Shown here: piece after piece, positions 1-4,694 of the stretch
Layout of the letters: each line of letters opens with the position of its first letter
Position numbering within the stretch: the first letter of the stretch is position 1
Assembly: GCA_023390875.1 (NCBI GenBank)
Contig: JAEWCA010000066.1
Location: forward strand, 1 to 5,657
Source of the DNA: Actinomycetes bacterium
Lineage (GTDB): Bacteria; Actinomycetota; Actinomycetes; Actinomycetales; Cellulomonadaceae
Reading direction: 5' to 3'
Length of the DNA: 5,657 nucleotides
Translations under genes and position numbers: made by a program
Notes under the pieces: generated by a model
Databases searched by the model: none
What the model was told of the DNA's origin: nothing
The model's input: only the letters and a program-made list of their open reading frames with translations

Positions 1-39
1 GTCCGGGCCTCGTCGCCGTCTGTCAGGAGGGCGCGTCCC

Positions 40-261
40 TCAGCGTGCGGCGCCGGCTCCTGCGCCGTGCTCCTCGAGCAGGCGCTGGGTCTCGTCATGC
101 ACGTGCGTGGCGACCGCCTCGAACTTCGGGGCGTGCTCGCGAGCGTGGTGAGCGCAGAAGAGCAGCTCACCGACGGGCAGCACCACGCGAACGTAGGCCT
201 GCGCGCCACAACGGTCGCAGCGGTCGGCTGCGGTCAGCGGTTCGGTCGTCGTCCCAGTCAC
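40..261 (-). CDS. Small zinc-ribbon protein, DUF7455-like
   Basis: A 73-residue protein of unknown function. It contains the actinobacterial signature LTAADRCDRCGAQAYVRV (residues 9-26). With the GTG at 261 as residue 1, C15-x-x-C18 and C36-x-x-H39 form a likely CxxC...CxxH zinc site. I recognise it as the DUF7455 type, which in actinomycetes often lies near the principal sigma factor gene and the second GyrB-like gene, and that fits the divergent parE neighbour here. Zinc binding is inferred from the spacing only. The start is uncertain. The frame is open back to an ATG at 360 with another ATG at 294, but the conserved family sequence begins close to the GTG at 261. No good Shine-Dalgarno precedes any of the three, so a leaderless message is possible. 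There is no signal peptide or membrane segment. Confidence 0.8.
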   Translation of the reverse strand: MTGTTTEPLTAADRCDRCGAQAYVRVVLPVGELLFCAHHAREHAPKFEAVATHVHDETQRLLEEHGAGAGAAR

Positions 262-380
262 GAATCCATACAACCATCCCGTTCCCCCATCCATGGCACC
301 CAGAGGGGGTGGTTCGCTGTGCGCGTACCGCTTCGCGGGTGAACCGGCCACGGACGGCATGGTGCCGACGACCTGTCAGG

Positions 381-404
381 ACGGCCGGATACGATTCCGG
401 CCGT
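381..404 (+). promoter_or_regulatory. Putative leaderless parE promoter inside a 9-bp inverted repeat
   Basis: TACGAT at 390-395 fits the actinobacterial -10 pattern TANNNT. It ends seven bases before the GTG start of parE at 403, the spacing expected when transcription starts at the start codon. There is no purine-rich Shine-Dalgarno before that GTG, which supports a leaderless message. No convincing -35 is visible. The hexamer is exactly the six-base loop between perfect 9-base arms ACGGCCGGA (381-389) and TCCGGCCGT (396-404), the right arm covering the first two bases of the start codon. The symmetry could be an operator or, if transcription begins further upstream, an RNA hairpin hiding the start codon. 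The promoter role is inferred and not shown. Confidence 0.5.
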
Positions 405-2541
405 GACGACGACTTCCCCGCAGCAGGGCTACACCGCCCGGCACCTGTCGGTGCTGGAGGGTCTCGAGGCGGTCCGCAAGCGGCCCGGCATGTACATCGG
501 CACCACCGACAGCCGCGGCCTCATGCACTGCCTGTGGGAGATCATCGACAACTCCGTCGACGAGGCGCTGGCCGGTCACGGCGACCGGATCGAGATCGTG
601 CTGCACGCGGACTCCTCGGTCGAGGTCCGCGACAACGGTCGTGGTGTGCCGGTGGACGTCGAGCCGAAGACGGGCCTCACCGGCGTCGAGGTCGTGTTCA
701 CCAAGCTGCACGCCGGCGGCAAGTTCGGCGGCGGCTCGTACGGCGCGTCGGGCGGCCTGCACGGCGTCGGCGCGTCGGTCGTCAACGCGCTGTCGGCGCG
801 GCTCGACGTCGAGGTGGACCGCGACGGCAGGACGCACCGGATGACGTTCCACCGCGGCGAGCCGGGCGTGTTCGACGACGCAGCGGGCCGGGGGCCGGAC
901 TCGCCGTTCGAGCCGTTCGTGTCCCGCTCCGAGCTCGCGGTCGTCGGGAAGGTCGCGCGGGCGCGTACGGGCACGCGCGTCCGGTACTGGGCGGACCGGC
1001 AGATCTTCCCCAAGTCGGCCGTGTTCTCGTACGACGAGCTGGTCACGCGCGCCCGTCAGACGAGCTTCCTGGTGCCCGGCCTCACGCTCGTGGTGCGCGA
1101 CGAGCGGGGTGTCGCCGGCACGCCGGGCGCCGACGGGCCGCACGAGGAGACGTTCTTCCACTCGGGTGGTGTCGTCGACTTCGTCGACCACCTCGCTCCC
1201 GACGCGCCCGTGACCGACACCTGGCACCTGACCGGCACGGGCACGTTCACGGAGACCGTGCCGGTGCTCGACGACCGCGGGCACATGACGCCGCAGGAGG
1301 TCACCCGCACCTGCGAGGTCGACATCGCGCTGCGGTGGGGGACCGGCTACGAGACCGAGGTCCGCAGCTTCGTCAACATCATCTCGACACCCAAGGGCGG
1401 CACCCACCTGGCGGGTTTCGAGACGGGTCTGCTGCGCACGCTCCGCAAGGCGGTGGAGGCGAACGCGCGCCGCCTGAAGATCTCGGCGAAGGACGCCGCG
1501 ACCGAGCGCATCGAGAAGGAGGACGTGCTCGCCGGTCTGACCGCGGTCGTCACCGTCCGGCTCGCCGAGCCGCAGTTCGAGGGCCAGACCAAGGAGGTCC
1601 TCGGCACGGCGCCGGTCCGCAACATCGTGGCGAAGGTCCTCGACACCGAGCTCGGAGGCATCTTCGTCTCGCCCAAGCGCGACCACAAGGCGCAGTCGAG
1701 CCTGCTGCTCGACAAGGTCGTCGGCGAGATGCGCGCCCGCCTGTCGGCCCGCAAGCAGAAGGAGATCTCGCGGCGCAAGAACGCGCTCGAGACGTCGTCC
1801 CTGCCCGCGAAGCTCGCGGACTGCCGGATCGACGACGTGGCCCGCAGCGAGCTGTTCATCGTCGAGGGCGACAGCGCCCTCGGCACCGCGAAGCTCGCGC
1901 GCAGCTCGGACTTCCAGGCGCTGCTGCCGATCCGCGGCAAGATCCTCAACGTCCAGAAGGCGTCCGTCACGGACATGCTGAAGAACGCCGAGTGCGCCGC
2001 GATCATCCAGGTGCTGGGCGCCGGGTCGGGCCGCACGTTCGACCTCGAGGCGGCGCGCTACGGCAAGATCGTGCTGATGACGGACGCCGACGTCGACGGC
2101 GCCCACATCCGGACGCTGCTGCTGACGCTGTTCTTCCGGTACATGCGCCCGCTCGTCGAGGCCGGTCGCGTGTACGCCGCGGTCCCGCCGCTGCACCGCA
2201 TCGAGCTCATGGGCGGGCGGCGCACCGACGACCCGGCCGACAAGTACATCTACACGTACTCGGAGGCGGAGCTCGCGACGACGCTCAAGCGGCTGGACCG
2301 GTCCGGGAAGAAGTACAAGGACGACATCCAGCGGTACAAGGGTCTCGGCGAGATGGACGCCGACCAGCTCGCGGAGACGACGATGGACCCGCGGCACCGC
2401 ACGCTGCGGCGCGTGACCGTCGAGGCCGCGCAGCGGTCGGAGGAGATCTTCGAGCTGCTCATGGGCTCCGACGTCGCGCCCCGCAAGGACTTCATCGTGG
2501 CGGGTGCGCACGCGCTGGACCGGGGTCGCATCGACGCCTGA
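403..2541 (+). CDS. parE: Type IIA DNA topoisomerase B subunit (topoisomerase IV / gyrase-B-like)
   Basis: ATP-hydrolysing subunit that works with a GyrA/ParC-type partner (not in the window) to pass one DNA duplex through another, relaxing or decatenating chromosomes. It is complete at 712 residues. The GHKL ATPase domain shows KRPGMYIG (26-33), catalytic E46 with N50, D77-N-G-R-G, GGK107, and GGLHGVGA (117-124). R140 and T191 appear to match the E. coli GyrB aminocoumarin residues Arg136 and Thr165 by eye. The transducer lysine is in QTK397. The Toprim domain has EGDSALGT (488-495), PIRGKILNV (509-517) and metal-binding D561, D563 and D565; YKGLGEM (645-651) lies near the end. EGDSALGT and QTKEVLG are typical of the second, ParE/ParY-like actinobacterial copy rather than ordinary GyrB, whose usual forms are EGDSAGG and QTKxKLGN. 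Topoisomerase IV versus gyrase activity cannot be settled from this subunit. GTG 403 is the only usual start before an in-frame stop at 340. Confidence 0.96.
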   Translation: MTTTSPQQGYTARHLSVLEGLEAVRKRPGMYIGTTDSRGLMHCLWEIIDNSVDEALAGHGDRIEIVLHADSSVEVRDNGRGVPVDVEPKTGLTGVEVVFTKLHAGGKFGGGSYGASGGLHGVGASVVNALSARLDVEVDRDGRTHRMTFHRGEPGVFDDAAGRGPDSPFEPFVSRSELAVVGKVARARTGTRVRYWADRQIFPKSAVFSYDELVTRARQTSFLVPGLTLVVRDERGVAGTPGADGPHEETFFHSGGVVDFVDHLAPDAPVTDTWHLTGTGTFTETVPVLDDRGHMTPQEVTRTCEVDIALRWGTGYETEVRSFVNIISTPKGGTHLAGFETGLLRTLRKAVEANARRLKISAKDAATERIEKEDVLAGLTAVVTVRLAEPQFEGQTKEVLGTAPVRNIVAKVLDTELGGIFVSPKRDHKAQSSLLLDKVVGEMRARLSARKQKEISRRKNALETSSLPAKLADCRIDDVARSELFIVEGDSALGTAKLARSSDFQALLPIRGKILNVQKASVTDMLKNAECAAIIQVLGAGSGRTFDLEAARYGKIVLMTDADVDGAHIRTLLLTLFFRYMRPLVEAGRVYAAVPPLHRIELMGGRRTDDPADKYIYTYSEAELATTLKRLDRSGKKYKDDIQRYKGLGEMDADQLAETTMDPRHRTLRRVTVEAAQRSEEIFELLMGSDVAPRKDFIVAGAHALDRGRIDA

Positions 2542-2578
2542 CGGCGTGCCGCGCCGCATGCGGTGCGTGTGACGCGCG

Positions 2579-2603
2579 GTGCCGGTCGACGTGCCGACCG
2601 CAC
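2579..2603 (+). terminator. Possible parE terminator hairpin
   Basis: CGGTCG (2583-2588) and CGACCG (2595-2600) enclose a six-base loop. The stem extends to nine pairs by adding GTG (2579-2581) with CAC (2601-2603) across one bulged C. It begins 37 bases after the parE stop, a plausible place for a transcription terminator. No T-rich tract follows, as is common in high-GC actinomycetes, so termination is only inferred. Confidence 0.35.
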
Positions 2604-2656
2604 GTGTGCCGGCGCGCGGGCCGTCCGAAAGTCGGTTGCCGTCGGGGCGCGCCGCC

Positions 2657-2663
2657 GGAAGGG
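2657..2663 (+). promoter_or_regulatory. Ribosome binding site deciding the GNAT start
   Basis: GGAAGGG lies eight bases before the GTG at 2672. It supports that start over the in-frame GTG at 2579, which would add 31 low-complexity residues and has no such site. I see no convincing promoter in the 130-base gap between parE and this gene. Confidence 0.7.
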
Positions 2664-2671
2664 TGGCGAGC

Positions 2672-3703
2672 GTGACCGACACCTCGCTGTCCCCGCTCGT
2701 CGACCGCGCCGCCGCCCCGGCGGAACCGCCGCGTCCGCCCGACGGCCTGGGGCTGACGTGGCGCGCGCTGCGGCGCACCGACGCCGAAGCCCTCACGCGC
2801 CTGCTCAACGCGGTCGAGGAGGCCGACGGTGCGCCGTACCGGACGGCCGTGGAGGAGACCGCGGAGCGGTTCGACGGCGACTGGCACGACCCGGAGACCG
2901 ACACGCTCGCCGGGTTCGACGAGACGGGGGTGCCGCGCGCGTACGCCCACGTGACGGCGCCGCCGGGTGACGTCCGCACGATCCGGGCGTTCCTGGACGG
3001 CGGCGTCGACCCGCAGTGGCGCGGGCGGGGGATCGGACGTGCGGTGCTCGCGTGGTCGGAGGGCCGGGGACGTCAGCTGCTCGCACGCTGCACCGCTCCG
3101 GTGCCGGGACGCCTCGCGGTGCACATCCAGGAGACGGCCGCCGCGACGGCGCGCCTCCTGACCGCGGCGGGATTCCGGCCGATCCGCTACTACGACGACA
3201 TGCGTCGCTCGCTCGCGGACCCGCTGCCCGTCGTCGAGGCGCCGGCCGGCGTCCGGCTCGTGCCGTGGAGCGCCGAGCTCGAGGAGCAGGTCCGGCTCGC
3301 GCACAACGAGGCGTTCGCCGACCACTGGGGGAGCGAGCCGCGCAACGCCGAGCAGTGGGCCCAGCACCGCAGCATGTTCGCCCCGGCGTGGAGCACCGTG
3401 GCGATCGACGAGGCGACGGGCGAGGTCGCCGGGTACCTGATGTCCGGTCGGTACGAGCAGGACTGGGCGGTCACCGGGTTCTCGTTCGGGTACGTCGAGC
3501 TGCTCGGGGTGCGACCCGCGTGGCGGCGGCGCGGGCTGGCGCCGAGCCTGCTGGTCGCGGCGATGGAGGCGTACCGGGCGGACGGCATGGAGTACGCGAC
3601 GCTCGGCGTCGACAGCGCGAACCAGTCGGGCGCGCACGGCCTGTACGAGCGGCTCGGGTTCGAGCCGCTGCACCGGGAGATCATGTACTCGATCGAGCTC
3701 TGA
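2672..3703 (+). CDS. Tandem-domain GNAT-family N-acetyltransferase
   Basis: A 343-residue cytoplasmic protein with two GNAT folds in series, predicted to move an acetyl or other acyl group from CoA to an unknown amine. After a Pro/Ala-rich N-terminus (about 1-25), the first domain carries the CoA pyrophosphate-binding motif QWRGRGIGR (115-123). The second starts near VRLVPW, contains NEAFADHWG (ending at G220), and has LGVRPAWRRRGLA (278-290), then GVDSANQSG and LYERLGF (324-330). That last block is the usual C-terminal GNAT signature. The two-domain layout recalls mycothiol synthase MshD, but the HPEQGGW-type segment I associate with MshD is absent, so I do not assign that role. It belongs to a common, mostly uncharacterised actinobacterial group. 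Both CoA-binding loops look intact. It follows parE on the same strand, but with a 130-base gap co-transcription is not clear. Confidence 0.9.
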   Translation: MTDTSLSPLVDRAAAPAEPPRPPDGLGLTWRALRRTDAEALTRLLNAVEEADGAPYRTAVEETAERFDGDWHDPETDTLAGFDETGVPRAYAHVTAPPGDVRTIRAFLDGGVDPQWRGRGIGRAVLAWSEGRGRQLLARCTAPVPGRLAVHIQETAAATARLLTAAGFRPIRYYDDMRRSLADPLPVVEAPAGVRLVPWSAELEEQVRLAHNEAFADHWGSEPRNAEQWAQHRSMFAPAWSTVAIDEATGEVAGYLMSGRYEQDWAVTGFSFGYVELLGVRPAWRRRGLAPSLLVAAMEAYRADGMEYATLGVDSANQSGAHGLYERLGFEPLHREIMYSIEL

Positions 3704-3778
3704 ACGACGCGGCGCCGACGGCCACGAAGCCACCCGACGGCAGCGCCGAACCGGCCTCCGAGCAGGCGTGACGGGGGT

Positions 3779-3784
3779 TAGCAT
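3779..3784 (+). promoter_or_regulatory. Possible -10 element for the lysoplasmalogenase gene
   Basis: TAGCAT fits the TANNNT pattern. Transcription would start near 3791, immediately before the first of the two hairpins, giving a leader of about 68 bases. No recognisable -35 lies 16-19 bases upstream, and the hexamer overlaps the start of the duplicated unit, so the call is weak. Confidence 0.3.
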
Positions 3785-3841
3785 CGGCGCACGCCCGGAC
3801 GACGAGGTCCGGGCATCGGCTTGCCGGACGACGCGGTCCGG
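3781..3841 (+). repeat. Tandem duplication of a hairpin-containing ~30-bp unit
   Basis: Two adjacent copies of one unit (3781-3812 and 3813-3841). Each starts with GCATCGGC, and each ends in an 18-base inverted-repeat block, CCGGACGACGAGGTCCGG (3795-3812) and CCGGACGACGCGGTCCGG (3824-3841), which differ at one base. In the first copy the stem is 8 bp, GCCCGGAC (3793-3800) with GTCCGGGC (3807-3814). In the second it is 6 bp plus a G-T pair. The pair fills the leader of the downstream membrane-protein gene and stops six bases before its AGGAGG. They could be a tandem operator, an RNA attenuator or a double terminator for the GNAT gene. No T-tract follows either hairpin. Confidence 0.85.
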
Positions 3842-3847
3842 TCCGCG

Positions 3848-3853
3848 AGGAGG
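3848..3853 (+). promoter_or_regulatory. Consensus AGGAGG ribosome binding site
   Basis: AGGAGG stands five bases before GTG 3859 and eight bases before the adjacent in-frame GTG 3862, so either could be the start, a one-residue difference. An alternative short stem, CGCGG (3832-3836) with CCGCG (3843-3847), would abut this site and compete with the second tandem hairpin. Confidence 0.8.
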
Positions 3854-3858
3854 TCGCT

Positions 3859-4599
3859 GTGGTGCGCTCGTTGTCCACCGCCGCACGTGCATGGGTCGGT
3901 GCGTTCGTCGTCGTGAGCGTCGTGCTGCTCGTCGCGCGGCTCGCCGGGGCCGACGTCGTCGGGGAGGTCGCGCAGTGGCTCGCGATGCCGACGCTGGCCG
4001 GTGTGCTGCTGTCGGTGGCGCGGTGGCCGCGGGGGCGGCTCGTGAACCTCGTCGCGATCGCGCTCGGGCTGTCGTGGCTCGGTGACCTGCTGCCGTCGTT
4101 CGCGGGCGAGCAGGCCTTCCTCGTGATGGTCGGCTGCTTCCTGGCCGCCCAGATCGTGTACGTCGTGGCGTTCACGCCGTACGTGCGCCGGTCCGTCGTG
4201 CACCGCCGGCCGGTCGCGCTCGTCGCGTACGGTGCGGTGCTCGTCGGGCTGGTGGCGCTCTGCGCGCCGCACGCGGGCGGCCTGCTGCTCCCGGTGGCGG
4301 TGTACGGCGGGTGCCTCGTGTCGATGGCCGTCCTCGCGACGGGCCTCGGCCGCACCGCGGGGATCGGTGCGGCCGTCTTCGTCGTGTCCGACTCGCTGAT
4401 CGCGCTCGAGCAGTTCGTCCCCGGCTGGCACCTGCCGGGTCAGGACTTCTGGGTGATGCTCACGTACCTCGCCGGGCAGGCGCTGCTCACCGCCGCGGTG
4501 CTGCAGCACAACCTCGCCGAGCGCAAGGCGCCGCCCGTGCCGCTGCGGCTCGCGGTGCCTCAGGCCGCGAAGCGCGACAACGTCACGGTGCTCGTCTAG
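3859..4599 (+). CDS. YhhN/TMEM86-family membrane protein, putative lysoplasmalogenase
   Basis: A 246-residue integral membrane protein with about eight hydrophobic segments, near 12-30, 40-53, 61-79, 87-105, 118-136, 141-160, 166-186 and 200-217. Characterised family members hydrolyse the vinyl-ether bond of lysoplasmalogens to a fatty aldehyde and a glycerophospho-base. Family landmarks are AMPTLAGVLL (42-51), ALGLSWLGDLL (68-78) with D76, GCFLAAQIVYVVAF (92-105), LLPVAVY (143-149), GAAVFVVSDSLIA (170-182) with D178, and YLAGQALL (203-210). The two aspartates in the GD and SDS motifs are the conserved acidic positions and plausible active-site residues. The C-terminal tail from about 220 is polar and probably cytoplasmic. 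The substrate is unproven, since many bacterial members are assigned by similarity only and no plasmalogen synthesis gene is present here. A tandem-hairpin leader precedes it, and an IS481 element begins one base after its stop without altering the coding sequence. Confidence 0.87.
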   Translation: MVRSLSTAARAWVGAFVVVSVVLLVARLAGADVVGEVAQWLAMPTLAGVLLSVARWPRGRLVNLVAIALGLSWLGDLLPSFAGEQAFLVMVGCFLAAQIVYVVAFTPYVRRSVVHRRPVALVAYGAVLVGLVALCAPHAGGLLLPVAVYGGCLVSMAVLATGLGRTAGIGAAVFVVSDSLIALEQFVPGWHLPGQDFWVMLTYLAGQALLTAAVLQHNLAERKAPPVPLRLAVPQAAKRDNVTVLV

Positions 4600-4600
4600 C

Positions 4601-4626
4601 TGTACTGACCAAGACCGTTGTTGACG
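4601..4626 (+). repeat. Left terminal inverted repeat of the IS (IRL)
   Basis: It matches the reverse complement of 5632-5657 at 21 of 26 positions. The matches form two 10-base blocks, an outer TGTACTGACC (4601-4610) and an inner GTTGTTGACG (4617-4626). They are separated by six bases of which only one matches. TTGACG at 4621-4626 also resembles a -35 element pointing into the IS. Confidence 0.95.
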
Positions 4627-4629
4627 TAG

Positions 4630-4694
4630 CGAGAGACCTCCGGGTCGAGTGGGAGCTGTCTAGGAACCCGGCTCGGACCAACGGAGGTCTCTCG
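4630..4694 (+). promoter_or_regulatory. Hairpin hiding the transposase ribosome binding site and start
   Basis: GAGAGACCTCCG (4631-4642) is a perfect 12-base inverted complement of CGGAGGTCTCTC (4682-4693), and C4630 can pair with G4694. The stem continues inward as GGTC (4643-4646) with GACC (4676-4679), GAG (4647-4649) with CTC (4672-4674) and GGG (4651-4653) with CCC (4667-4669), with small bulges. The 3' arm contains the GGAGG Shine-Dalgarno (4683-4687), and the closing pair involves the first base of GTG 4694. A transcript entering from the upstream gene would fold and hide the start, while one initiated inside the loop would not. I cannot place the native promoter. TTGACG (4621-4626) with TCGAGT (4645-4650) at an 18-base spacing is a weak candidate. 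Confidence 0.75.
4683..4687 (+). promoter_or_regulatory. Shine-Dalgarno of the transposase gene
   Basis: GGAGG lies six bases before GTG 4694 and fixes that start. It is fully paired in the 4630-4694 hairpin when the 5' arm is transcribed. Confidence 0.8.

Noticed and set aside
27..41. GAGGG / CCCTC hairpin with a five-base loop overlapping the stop of the zinc-ribbon gene, as its terminator.
   Set aside because: The stem is only five pairs, overlaps the stop codon, and is not followed by a T-tract in the minus-strand direction. Nothing else is visible in bases 1-39.
403..2541. Naming the topoisomerase subunit gyrB.
   Set aside because: EGDSALGT and QTKEVLG match the second actinobacterial B-subunit type, and no gyrA, recF or dnaN neighbours are present. 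A naming error between ParE and GyrB remains possible.
2551..2566. CCGCATGCGG self-complementary sequence just after parE.
   Set aside because: It is a loopless palindrome too short to form a stable hairpin and is unremarkable in GC-rich DNA.
2579..2671. Upstream GTG at 2579 as the GNAT start, adding 31 residues.
   Set aside because: The extra segment is Arg/Pro/Gly-rich, overlaps a likely terminator hairpin and has no ribosome binding site. GTG 2672 has GGAAGGG eight bases upstream.
45..2675. Very long open frames overlapping parE: plus strand 45-2675 and minus strand 376-2979.
   Set aside because: Both translate to Arg/Ala/Gly-rich or low-complexity sequence without motifs, as expected from out-of-frame reading of GC-rich codons. 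The frame at 403-2541 carries every topoisomerase motif.
2672..3703. Identification of the GNAT protein as mycothiol synthase (MshD).
   Set aside because: The domain layout is similar, but the segment around NEAFADHWG does not match the HPEQGGW-type motif I associate with MshD.
3016..3771. Plus-strand open frames 3016-3771 and 3768-4085.
   Set aside because: They overlap the GNAT and membrane-protein genes in other frames, are Arg/Ala-rich, and have no ribosome binding site or family motif.
2492..3892. Long minus-strand open frames opposite the GNAT and membrane-protein genes (2492-3892 and 3778-4509).
   Set aside because: Low-complexity Arg/His/Pro-rich translations with no recognisable domain, lying antisense to genes with clear family signatures.
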